A DNA stretch of 64,000 nucleotides from Planctomycetota bacterium (GTDB lineage Bacteria; Planctomycetota; UBA1135; UBA2386), in contig JALORC010000015.1 of assembly GCA_025459175.1 (NCBI GenBank), forward strand, positions 1 to 64,000, written 5' to 3'. The notes under the pieces are model-generated. The model made no database searches and was not told the origin of the DNA. It worked only from the letters and a program-made list of their open reading frames with translations. The position numbers and the translations under genes were made by a program. The stretch's first letter is position 1, and the number at the start of each line of letters is the position of its first letter. Below are positions 27,089-37,299 of the stretch, in pieces.

Positions 27089-28276
27089 ATGATCCGATCT
27101 CGTCGCTTGCTCGGCCTTCTCGCCCTGTCGGTCCTGTCCAGTCTCGCCACCGCCCAGGAGCACAAGCAGGCCCCGGAAACGCAGCCAGCCACGGCCGCCG
27201 GGCCGGTCAAGCTCGATCCGCGCGCGCCGACCACGCCGCCGGCCGGCGGCAACAGCTGGTTCCCGGCGACCAGCAAGGACCTCGGCACCTTCTTCGGCAC
27301 CGGCGAGGCGAGCGGGATCTTCCCGTTCAAGAACCCGAACGACAAGCCGATCGAGTGGCGCCAGCTGACCGGCAGCTGCCAGTGCACCAAGGCGGTGATC
27401 CGGGTCAGCGGCCGCACCTACGAGCTGTCGTCGAAGCCGACCCCCAACCAGCTGACCCGCATCACCAAGGTGCCGGGCCAGCCCGATCAGGTCGAGAAGG
27501 TGACGCAGATCACCATCGAGCCGGGGGCGAGCGGCGAGGTCGAGGTGCACCTGGACATGACCGGCATCACCGGCGGCAAGCAGGCCAGCCTCGACATCCA
27601 CACCACCGACGAGAAGCAGGCCCAGCTGCGGCTGAACTTCAACGCCACCGGCGCCCAGCTGTTCATGGTGTCGCCGGCCGAGGTCAACCTGAACAAGATG
27701 ACCTGGAGCGAGAGCCGCGACTTCACGGTGACGGTGACGTCGCCGATGCACAAGGACTGGAACATCAAGCGCATGGACGACGCCGGCAAGGGCTTCGCCG
27801 TCAGCTACGAGAAGGTCGAGAACGCCGGTGCGGTCAGCTGGACCATCAAGGGCAAGTACGGCCCGGTCGACGGCGAGACCGCCGGCGGTGGCCTGCTGAA
27901 GTTCTACACCGACGTGCAGGGCGAGGCGTCGTTCACGGTGCGCGTGATGGCGCTGGTGCAGGGCCCGCTCGAGGTCAAGCCGGGTGGCTTCCTGCCGCTG
28001 GGCCTGGTCCGCAAGGGGGCGGGCATGAAGAAGGAGGTCGTGTTCGAACCCAATGACGGCTTCGCGCTGGAGGCGACCGCGCTGCGCTTCGAGAAGCTGT
28101 CGATGGCCGGCGAATTCGTGACCGCGACGTCGCGCAAGGACGGCAACAAGCTGGTGGTCGAACTGCAGATCTCGGATCAGGCCCCGACCGGCATGCTGAA
28201 GGGCGACCTGGTGGTCGAGCTGAACCACCCGCTGGTCAAGGACAAGCGGATCATGTTCAACGGGTTCGTGCGGTGA
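27089..28276 (+). CDS. Secreted DUF1573-type protein
   Basis: A 395-residue exported protein: signal peptide about 1-23 (ending near SLATAQ), then a DUF1573/Ig-like domain with SGIFPFKNPNDKPIEWRQ and the characteristic GSCQCTKA Cys pair. A second beta-rich, HYDIN/ASPM-type region (about 195-395) follows. DUF1573 proteins are abundant in Planctomycetes and Bacteroidetes and act in the periplasm or at the surface, with unknown biochemical roles. Confidence 0.85.
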   Translation: MIRSRRLLGLLALSVLSSLATAQEHKQAPETQPATAAGPVKLDPRAPTTPPAGGNSWFPATSKDLGTFFGTGEASGIFPFKNPNDKPIEWRQLTGSCQCTKAVIRVSGRTYELSSKPTPNQLTRITKVPGQPDQVEKVTQITIEPGASGEVEVHLDMTGITGGKQASLDIHTTDEKQAQLRLNFNATGAQLFMVSPAEVNLNKMTWSESRDFTVTVTSPMHKDWNIKRMDDAGKGFAVSYEKVENAGAVSWTIKGKYGPVDGETAGGGLLKFYTDVQGEASFTVRVMALVQGPLEVKPGGFLPLGLVRKGAGMKKEVVFEPNDGFALEATALRFEKLSMAGEFVTATSRKDGNKLVVELQISDQAPTGMLKGDLVVELNHPLVKDKRIMFNGFVR

Positions 28277-28345
28277 GCCGCCGGCCGGGCCCGCTGCTCG
28301 CCGTGCGGCGGGGAGTGCGGTCCGACGGAGTGGCAGCAGATCTCG

Positions 28346-28368
28346 GCGGCCGTCCACGTGACGGCCGC
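28346..28368. terminator. Perfect 9-bp hairpin
   Basis: A 9-bp stem (28346-28354 with 28360-28368) with a 5-base loop, 69 bases after the DUF1573 stop. There is no T run. Termination is inferred from position. Confidence 0.45.
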
Positions 28369-28470
28369 GGTCGTTGAGGGGGGGCCGGGGCCACGGGCGG
28401 GCGGCGAGGCGAGCTGCGCGAGTCGCGCTCGGTGTTGCGGCTGGTGCGAGCGCCGCACGCATGCCCCTGG

Positions 28471-28476
28471 TATGGT
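28471..28476 (+). promoter_or_regulatory. TATGGT -10-like box for the GCS2-CBS gene
   Basis: TATGGT lies 28 bases before ATG 28505. The same hexamer is seen before the Tex-like gene and selA. Confidence 0.35.
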
Positions 28477-28504
28477 TCGCGCCCCCTCCTCTTGCACCAT
28501 CAGC

Positions 28505-30415
<1,911 letters not shown>

Positions 30416-30433
<18 letters not shown>

Positions 30434-30495
30434 GATCAACGCCGAGTGAGACCAACGCCGAGTGAGACCAACGCCGAGTGAGACCAATGCCGAGT
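30416..30495 (+). repeat. 16-bp tandem repeat, five copies, across a gene junction
   Basis: Units start at 30416, 30432, 30448, 30464 and 30480 and read close to GAGACCAACGCCGAGT; unit 2 has one C-to-T and unit 5 another. The first unit encodes the last residues (ETNAE) of the ligase, whose TGA begins in it. In the fifth, the C-to-T change makes the ATG at 30487 that begins the next gene. Confidence 0.93.
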
Positions 30496-31707
30496 GAGAT
30501 CGCCGGGCCGGACGAACGTCGGCCCCCGCCGTCTGCACCGGTCGACGCCGCGGCACCAGCCCAGAGCTGGCAGCGCGAGCTCGGGATCCTCGACAGCGGT
30601 CGGCCGGGCCCCACGGTGCTGGTGCTGGCCGGGATCCACGGCAACGAGCCGGCCGGCGTCGAGGCGGTGGTGCGGGTGCTCGCGCGGCTGCGCGAACTGG
30701 CGCTGCCGGAGCGCGGCCGGGTCGTGGCGCTGGCCGGCAACCTCGGCGCGCTGGCGCAGGGCAAGCGGTTCCTCGGTCGCGACCTGAACCGTGGCTGGGG
30801 GGCCGCCTCGATCGCGGCGATGCAGCAGCGGCTCGGGGCCGAGCGGCTGCCGGAGGACGACGAGCAGACGGCGCTGTTGGACCGCTTCGAGGCGGTGTTG
30901 CGCAGCGCCACCGGGCCGGTCGTGTTCGTCGATCTGCACACCAGCAGCGCCGACGGGCCGCCGTTCCTGTGCCTGGCCGACACCATCGACAACCGCCGGC
31001 TCGGCCTCGCCACCGGCGTGCCGATCATCCTCGGCATCGAGGAACTCATCGACGGCGCCGCGCTCGAGTGGTTCGGGGCGCGCGGCGTCTGCGCGCTCGC
31101 CGTCGAAGGCGGGCGTCACCTGCATCCCGACACCCGCGGCAACCACGAGGCGCTGCTGTGGCTGCTGTTGGTGCGGATCGGCCTCGTGCCCGCCGCCCGG
31201 GTCGACCCGGCGCCGCATCGTGCGCACCTGGCCCGCGCCATCGGCGCTGCGCCGCCGATCGTCGAGATCACGCACCGCCACGCGATCGTCGCCGCCGACG
31301 CGTTCCGGATGGCGCCGGGCTTCGTGAACTTCGCGCCGGTCGCCAAGGGCGCGCTGCTCGCGCACGACGTGCGCGGCGAGATCCGCGCCACCGGGCCGAG
31401 CCTCGTGCTGCTGCCGCTCTACCAGGCGCTCGGCGACGACGGCTACTTCCTGGCCCGGCCGGTTCGCCGGTTCTGGCTGCACCTGGCGCAGTGGCTGCGG
31501 GCCGCGCGTCTCGGTGGCCTGCTGCGGTTCCTGCCGGGGGTGCGCCGCGACCCGGACGACGCGGACACGCTGCTCGTCGATCGGGCGGTGGCGCGCTGGT
31601 TCGTGGTCGAGGTGTTCCACCTGCTCGGCTACCGCCGTGAACGGCCGCGCGGCGCCCAGCTCGCGTTCACGCGGCGTCGTTCGCGACCGGAGAACCGGAC
31701 CCTGTGA
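30487..31707 (+). CDS. Succinylglutamate desuccinylase/aspartoacylase-like M14 metallohydrolase
   Basis: A 406-residue M14-type hydrolase. Zinc-site motifs are GIHGNEPAG (His and Glu ligands), RDLNR (substrate Arg and Asn), and VFVDLHTS (third ligand His). A C-terminal extension of about 100 residues (from about 300) is basic. The family removes acyl groups from amino acids or trims peptides, and M14 enzymes beside GCS2-type ligases are known in amidoligase gene clusters. The start lies inside the 16-bp repeat; GTG 30478 is an alternative three codons earlier. The next good residues begin at about 28. Confidence 0.85.
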   Translation: MPSEIAGPDERRPPPSAPVDAAAPAQSWQRELGILDSGRPGPTVLVLAGIHGNEPAGVEAVVRVLARLRELALPERGRVVALAGNLGALAQGKRFLGRDLNRGWGAASIAAMQQRLGAERLPEDDEQTALLDRFEAVLRSATGPVVFVDLHTSSADGPPFLCLADTIDNRRLGLATGVPIILGIEELIDGAALEWFGARGVCALAVEGGRHLHPDTRGNHEALLWLLLVRIGLVPAARVDPAPHRAHLARAIGAAPPIVEITHRHAIVAADAFRMAPGFVNFAPVAKGALLAHDVRGEIRATGPSLVLLPLYQALGDDGYFLARPVRRFWLHLAQWLRAARLGGLLRFLPGVRRDPDDADTLLVDRAVARWFVVEVFHLLGYRRERPRGAQLAFTRRRSRPENRTL

Positions 31708-31725
31708 GCGCGGGCGCGGCGCCGT

Positions 31726-32844
31726 TCACGCGTGCGCGAGGTCGTAGAAGCCGCGGTCGTCGATCGGCGGGCACAGGTCCGGCGGCAGCAGCAGCGTGCG
31801 CGCGGCCCAGATCTCGGTGAACACGCGGTACTTCAGCGCGGTCTGGTCGAGGTAGGCGACGCCGTCGCTGCCGCCGGTGCCGACGCGGCGGCCGATCACC
31901 CGTTCGACCATGCGCGCGTGCCGTTGGCGGAACGCGAGCATCGCCTGCTCGCACTCGATCAGGCCGTCGATGATCTGGCCCGGCCAGCTCAGCAGCGGCA
32001 GCGTGCGGTTGCTGTCGACGAACAGGATCGCGGTGCGCAGCCGCCGCACGAACGCGCGCCGGTCGGCGGGGGCGTCGTCGGCCTCGAGGTGGCGGCGGGC
32101 GCCCTGCAGCTGGCCGCGGTAGCGGGCCTGCAGCCGTTCGTGGTCGGTCGGGGTCAACGCCTGCACCTTGACCGCGTGCTGCAGCGCGCGTTGGTAGAGC
32201 TGCTCGTGGCCGCGCAGGTACTGCTCGCCATACGCATGCACGACCGCCTCGTCGCCGGGGTCGCCGGGCGAGCTGCCCTGGATCGGTGTGCGCTGCAGCC
32301 ACGCATCGACCGCCGCCTTCAGGGTCGGGCCGTCGGCGAGGCGCCGCTGCACCCGCGCCAGCGCCGGCGACGGCGAGCCGTCGTGGCTCTTCAGCGCGTC
32401 GAGGTAGCTGCCCTCGTTGCCGAACGGGATGCGGTCCTGGTCGGGCAGGCCGAGCAGGATCTCGATCTCGCGCATCTGCGCCGACTGGAAGCCGCTGGCC
32501 GGGTTCAGCTTGTCGCGGAACTTCAGGTAGTCCTGGGTCCGCATCGTCTCCATCAGCTTGAAGTGCTGGGCGGCCAGCTCGAAGCAGATGGTGATGCGGC
32601 GCAGGCTGTTGACCGCGAACGCCAGCGAGTCCTCGGGCACCCGCGGCTGCGCGAACAGGTTGCGCGCGGCCACCAGTTCGCGCAGCACCAGCTTGAACCA
32701 GAGTTCGTCGATCTGGTGGATGACGATGAAGCGGACCTCGTCGTCGATCAGTTCGCTCTCGCTGTCGGCGGTGCCGCGCTGCAGCGACAGCAGGTCTTCG
32801 ACGCGGATGTAGTCCCAGTAGTTCGCCGGTCGCGGCTGTGGCAT
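31726..32844 (-). CDS. Tryptophan 2,3-dioxygenase
   Basis: A 372-residue heme enzyme of the TDO family that opens the indole ring of tryptophan to N-formylkynurenine. Recognised elements are FIVIHQIDELWFKLVLREL, QDYLKFRDKLNPASGFQS and VERVIGRRVGTGGSDGVAYLD. No other kynurenine-pathway gene is in the window. ATG 32844 is fixed by the TAGATT box seven bases before it. Confidence 0.93.
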   Translation of the reverse strand: MPQPRPANYWDYIRVEDLLSLQRGTADSESELIDDEVRFIVIHQIDELWFKLVLRELVAARNLFAQPRVPEDSLAFAVNSLRRITICFELAAQHFKLMETMRTQDYLKFRDKLNPASGFQSAQMREIEILLGLPDQDRIPFGNEGSYLDALKSHDGSPSPALARVQRRLADGPTLKAAVDAWLQRTPIQGSSPGDPGDEAVVHAYGEQYLRGHEQLYQRALQHAVKVQALTPTDHERLQARYRGQLQGARRHLEADDAPADRRAFVRRLRTAILFVDSNRTLPLLSWPGQIIDGLIECEQAMLAFRQRHARMVERVIGRRVGTGGSDGVAYLDQTALKYRVFTEIWAARTLLLPPDLCPPIDDRGFYDLAHA

Positions 32845-32851
32845 GCCGCGG

Positions 32852-32857
32852 AATCTA
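32852..32857 (-). promoter_or_regulatory. TAGATT box, leaderless-type promoter of the dioxygenase gene
   Basis: Reading on the minus strand, TAGATT ends seven bases before ATG 32844. No Shine-Dalgarno sequence is present. Confidence 0.4.
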
Positions 32858-32916
32858 CTCCCGCGGGCCGGCCAGGCGATGGGCAACAATCCGCATCGCC
32901 GGCGCGCGCGTCGCGA

Positions 32917-35010
32917 TCAGCGGCGCGACAGGTTGAACTCGAGCGGCAGCGACTCGGTGCCCGGCTGCACCGTGATCTGCCGTTCGGTCTCGCGCATGTC
33001 GATCAGCGCGTTGAACGGGCTGTCGCCGCCGCTGCGACTGGCGGTGACCTTGTAGGTGCCCGGCGGCACGCGCTTGAGTAGCCGGAAGCGGCCGTCGCCG
33101 TCGCTGATCGCCTTGGCGCTGAACAGCGCGCGCGCGGCCTGCTGCTGCGCCTCCGGCGACTGCGCCTGCTGGGCGGCGGTCGGCAGCGCGTCGGCGCCGG
33201 TCGGGGGCGGCGTCGACAGGGTCACGGTGATCTGGCCGGTCGGCACGCCTTCGACCATGGCGACGCCCTCGATGACGGTGCCGAGCGCCAGCTGGATGAC
33301 GCCGACGTCGTAGACCTGGCCCTCGGTCTCGAGCTTCAGGTTGATCGCCTTGCCCTCGCAGTACTGCGGGTGGGCGACGCGGATCATGTAGTCGGCGTAG
33401 GCGAGCTTCGGCAGCCGGAAGCGACCCTGCGCATCGGTGGTGGTCGACGACTTGGTGTGCTTCTCCGGGATCATGCTCGCGAAGATCTCGAAGATCTGGG
33501 TGTCCGCGGCGAGGCCGGCATTCATGTCGCTGGTGACGGTGGCGCCCTGGACCGGCTTGCCGCGATCGTCGATCACGGTGCCGATGATGATGCCGCCGAG
33601 CGTGAGCTCGCAGACGACCTCGACCGGCGGCGCGCCTTCCTCGACCTGGAACGGCGGCGACAGGGTCTTCGCGTGGTTGTTCTCGGTGATCTGGAAGCGA
33701 TAGTGGCCGGACGGCAGGCCCTTGATCAGCGCCCACTGGCCGTTGAACTCCGACGGGTAGTCGCCGGGGTTGATGTTCTTGTCCGGGAACTCCGGCACGT
33801 TGGCGATGCCGAGCGGGTTGTTCTCGAAGAAGCGCTTCAGGCCGAGGCGATAGGACTTCACCGGGGCGCGGCCGTTCTGGGCCAGCACCCGCAGCTTGAC
33901 CGAGCCGCGCGCCGGCATCACCAGCTTGACCTCGAGGTCGCCGGTCATCACCGGCTGCAGCTTGGTCTCCGCGTGCTGCGGCGAGGTCGCGGTCAGCAGG
34001 TAGGGGCCGGTGCGCAGGCTGGCGAACGAGAACATGCCGTCGCTGTCCGACACCGCGGTCGCGATCTGCGGCGTCTTCGCACTGAGCCCGTTGGCGGTCA
34101 CGGTGATGTTGCCGAGCGGCTTGCCGTCGCCGTCGACGGTGTGGCCGGCGATCGGCAGGCCGAGCTCGACCTCGATCGTGAAGTCGTTGGCGCCCTCGGC
34201 CCGCAGCGTCTGGTTCAGCAGCTGGGTGGAGGCGAAGCCCTGCGCCTCGGCGACCAGGTTGATCAGGCCCATGCGCGGGGCGTTGGTGAACTGGAACGAG
34301 CCGCCGGCGTCGGTGGTGGCGACGATGCCTCGTTCGCGCCCCGGCGTGGCGACCATCGCGTGCGACTGGTGGCTGCTCTGCATGAACACCGTCGCGTTCG
34401 GCACCGGCGCCTTGGTGGTGACTTCGACGATGCGGCCGGTCACGACCAGGCCGACCTCGAGCCGCAGGTCGCCGGCGTCGAACCAGTCGCCGTCCTGCAC
34501 CTTGATGTTGGCGTGCTGCAGCTCCGGGTGGTCCGGGCTCAGGATGCGCAGGTCGACGCCCTTGCCCGGTTGCAGCACGCCGAGCTGGAAGCCGCCGCCG
34601 GCGTCGGTCTCACCGGCCGCGAGCGGCAGGTGCACCTTGCCCATCTTGTTCTGCAGGAAGATCTTCAGCGGGTCGTTCTGCGCGCTCTCGAGCAGCAGCA
34701 CCGGCAGACCGACCGCGGGGGCACCGGTCGGCAGCAGCACGCGGCCGCGCACGCCCTGCTTGGCGTCGGCGTGGGTGTTGCCGGTCGGGTTGGTGGCCTG
34801 GGTGCGGATCGGGTCCTGCTGTGGCGGCACCACCGCGACCTCCGGCTGGGCCGGGGCCGTCGGTTCGGGATCCTTCGGCGCCGGCGTCGGCGCGGGCTGG
34901 CTCGGCACCGGCGGCGCGTCGGGCTGGCTCTGGGTCAGGTAGTAGGCCGCGCCGCCGCCGATGGCAGCGAGCAACAGCAATGGTAGGGCGATCTTGGCGA
35001 CGTTGGACAC
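32917..35010 (-). CDS. Secreted carboxypeptidase-regulatory-like repeat protein (paralogue B)
   Basis: A 697-residue protein with an N-terminal membrane anchor (about 5-25), a Pro/Gln/Ala linker (about 30-75) and repeated CarboxypepD_reg / SpaA-like beta domains. Typical cores are GRVLLPTGAPAVGLPVLLLE, GTVIDDRGKPVQGATVTSD and DGRFRLLKRVPPGTYKV. No catalytic residues are seen; such proteins are probably surface-exposed or periplasmic. The GTG start is 13 bases after the stop of the paralogue upstream. Several segments match that neighbour (see findings). Confidence 0.85.
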   Translation of the reverse strand: MSNVAKIALPLLLLAAIGGGAAYYLTQSQPDAPPVPSQPAPTPAPKDPEPTAPAQPEVAVVPPQQDPIRTQATNPTGNTHADAKQGVRGRVLLPTGAPAVGLPVLLLESAQNDPLKIFLQNKMGKVHLPLAAGETDAGGGFQLGVLQPGKGVDLRILSPDHPELQHANIKVQDGDWFDAGDLRLEVGLVVTGRIVEVTTKAPVPNATVFMQSSHQSHAMVATPGRERGIVATTDAGGSFQFTNAPRMGLINLVAEAQGFASTQLLNQTLRAEGANDFTIEVELGLPIAGHTVDGDGKPLGNITVTANGLSAKTPQIATAVSDSDGMFSFASLRTGPYLLTATSPQHAETKLQPVMTGDLEVKLVMPARGSVKLRVLAQNGRAPVKSYRLGLKRFFENNPLGIANVPEFPDKNINPGDYPSEFNGQWALIKGLPSGHYRFQITENNHAKTLSPPFQVEEGAPPVEVVCELTLGGIIIGTVIDDRGKPVQGATVTSDMNAGLAADTQIFEIFASMIPEKHTKSSTTTDAQGRFRLPKLAYADYMIRVAHPQYCEGKAINLKLETEGQVYDVGVIQLALGTVIEGVAMVEGVPTGQITVTLSTPPPTGADALPTAAQQAQSPEAQQQAARALFSAKAISDGDGRFRLLKRVPPGTYKVTASRSGGDSPFNALIDMRETERQITVQPGTESLPLEFNLSRR

Positions 35011-35023
35011 GGCGATTTCGGGG

Positions 35024-37069
35024 TCAGCGGTCGGCGGGGAGGTCGAGGTCGCGTTCGACCCGGCGTTGGCCGGGTGCGATCGCAACATTGATGGCGGAGC
35101 GTTGCAGCTGCAAGAGTTGGCGGAAGATCTGGGCCTCCGGTTCGGCGGTGCCGACCGCGGCGGCGCGCAGCTCGTATTCGCCCGGTGGGACGCGCCTGGG
35201 CAGCAGAAACCTCCCGTCGGCCGCCGCGATCGTCTCGATTCGGAGGAAATCCGGCCCGGAACCGGTGCCGGCGGTCGTGAACACCACCTTGAACTGGCCC
35301 GCTTCCCGGCCGGCCTGGCGGACCCGGCCGCTGACCTCGGCGCCGATCGGCATCGCGATCGATGGCAGCGAGCGTTCCTCGCCGCGCCCGACCCGCAGTT
35401 CGCGCACGAACGTGCGGCAGACATCCGGATGGTCGACCTGCAGCTGGTAGAGGCCGGCGCACAGCGGTTCGAGGCGGAACCGGCCGAACGCATCGGTGGT
35501 GACCCGCAGATTGCTGGTCCGGGTCGGCAGCGACCGGACGGCTTGCACCAGCGGGCTGTCCGGCAGGGTGCCGTCGGGCTGGGTCAGCACGGCCGCGCCG
35601 GCGAGCGGGGCCCCGGTCTCGTCGGTGACCAGGCCGACCAGCGTGCTGGGCGGGTCGACCACGACCTCGACGGCGAGCTCCACCGCCGGACCGGGCCGCG
35701 CTTCGGGCGGTCGCCGGGTGTCGATCGGCGCCGACCACGACCGCGCGTAGCCCTCGGCCTCGACCTGGCACACGAAGCGCCCGCCGGGCACGTCGGCGAT
35801 CACGGCGGTGTCGGTCAGCCCGTCGAGCCGCACGCGTTGCTCCGGCACTTCGGTGACCGCGCCGAGCTGGTCGCCGGTGTCGAACACCCGGCGCAGCGCC
35901 AGCCGGTAGACGCGCAGGATGCGTCCGTCGGGCGTGGACACCCGGACCCGCAGCCGGCTGCGCGGCTGCATGGTCGCCAGCAGGTCGGTGCGTCCCGCCG
36001 GCACGTCGAGTTCGTCGCGGTTCTCGTAGCCGCGGGCGATGAAGCGCAGGCGGTGCGGTCCGGCGGTGAGCCCGAGCACCTGGAACCGGCCGTTGTCGTC
36101 GCTGCGGCCGAGCAGCGCCTGGTCGGGCGACTTCTGCGGCCAGGCCTCGATCCGGGCCCCGGCGATCGGTTCGCCGCGGTCGTCGACCACGGTGCCGGCG
36201 ACCGCGAGCCCCGGCGGCAGCGCGAAGTCCACTTCGACCGGGCGTTCGGGCGACAGCTTCAGGTCGGACTTCACGCTGCGGGCGAAGCCCGGGGCCACGG
36301 CGGTCATCTGCACCGCGCCGCGCGCCGGGGCGTGGCGCAGCTCGTAGTGGCCGTTGGCGTCGGTGACCGTGCTCAGCCCCGGCGCCGCCGCCGGCAGCGC
36401 GCGCAGCGCGGCGTCGCTGAACGCGGTGCCGACCGCGAGCGACACCGTCGCCTGCGGCACCGGGATGTCGGCGCGTCCCGCGACGCTGACCCGGCCGCGC
36501 ACGACAGTGCCCTCGACCATCGTGATGGCGCCGAGATCGTGCCATTCATCGGCCAGCAGACGCAGGCCGCCGAGCCGCACCAGCGCGTGCTGCGGCGACA
36601 CCAGATACAGCTCGTAGATGCGGTCCTGCACCACGGCGAGGCCGACCGCGAAGGTGCCGTCGACGGCGGTGCGGGTGGCGGCCAACGGCCCGAACGGGTG
36701 CCGCTGCTGCTGCAGCCGCGGCAAGGCCAGCGGCTCGTTGCCGGCGCTCTCGACCAGATACACGTCGATGTCGGCCAGCGGTCGTTGCTGCGCATCGACA
36801 CACAATCCACGCAGGCCCTGCGGCGACGACGGCAGCGCCGGCGGTTCGTCGCGCGTCGGCAGCACGGCGGGTTGGCGTTCGTCGGGAACGGGATCGGTGT
36901 CGCGGCTCGCGGGCTGGGCCGGGGCCGCTGGTGCGGTGGCCGTCGGGATCGCCGGAGCCGAGGGACTGGTGAGCACCGGGCCCGGCGCCTCGGGTTCGTT
37001 CTGCCACCACCAGATACCGAGCGCGATCGCCAGCAGCACGCCGACCGCGGCAACCATGCGACGCGTCAT
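35024..37069 (-). CDS. Secreted carboxypeptidase-regulatory-like repeat protein (paralogue A)
   Basis: A 681-residue protein. The N-terminal anchor is about 5-22 (GVLLAIALGIWWW), followed by a Pro/Ala linker and then beta-sandwich repeats with VVDDRGEPIAGARIEAWP and GRFQVLGLTAGPHRL. It ends in FRLEPLCAGLYQLQV and GRFLLPRRVPPGEYELR. The function is unknown. It is divergent from the secreted protein at 37300 and likely heads a two-gene operon with paralogue B. Confidence 0.85.
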   Translation of the reverse strand: MTRRMVAAVGVLLAIALGIWWWQNEPEAPGPVLTSPSAPAIPTATAPAAPAQPASRDTDPVPDERQPAVLPTRDEPPALPSSPQGLRGLCVDAQQRPLADIDVYLVESAGNEPLALPRLQQQRHPFGPLAATRTAVDGTFAVGLAVVQDRIYELYLVSPQHALVRLGGLRLLADEWHDLGAITMVEGTVVRGRVSVAGRADIPVPQATVSLAVGTAFSDAALRALPAAAPGLSTVTDANGHYELRHAPARGAVQMTAVAPGFARSVKSDLKLSPERPVEVDFALPPGLAVAGTVVDDRGEPIAGARIEAWPQKSPDQALLGRSDDNGRFQVLGLTAGPHRLRFIARGYENRDELDVPAGRTDLLATMQPRSRLRVRVSTPDGRILRVYRLALRRVFDTGDQLGAVTEVPEQRVRLDGLTDTAVIADVPGGRFVCQVEAEGYARSWSAPIDTRRPPEARPGPAVELAVEVVVDPPSTLVGLVTDETGAPLAGAAVLTQPDGTLPDSPLVQAVRSLPTRTSNLRVTTDAFGRFRLEPLCAGLYQLQVDHPDVCRTFVRELRVGRGEERSLPSIAMPIGAEVSGRVRQAGREAGQFKVVFTTAGTGSGPDFLRIETIAAADGRFLLPRRVPPGEYELRAAAVGTAEPEAQIFRQLLQLQRSAINVAIAPGQRRVERDLDLPADR

Positions 37070-37299
37070 GACGGTAGGTTGCCGGCGACTGCGCTGCGAA
37101 GGAAGCGGTTTGCGATCGAGCGTCGCGCGCGGTCTGCATCGGGTTGGTCGGACATCGCTGTTGACGATCGACGAACGAAGCTCGGTCAGCTTCCGCGCGC
37201 CCGTCTTCGGCGCGACATTGGCCGCGTTCGAGGCTCGGCGGCGATGGCAACGGGAAATCCCGGGCCGCCGCCGGGAAGCGGCTGCGTAGGGGCGCGCCT

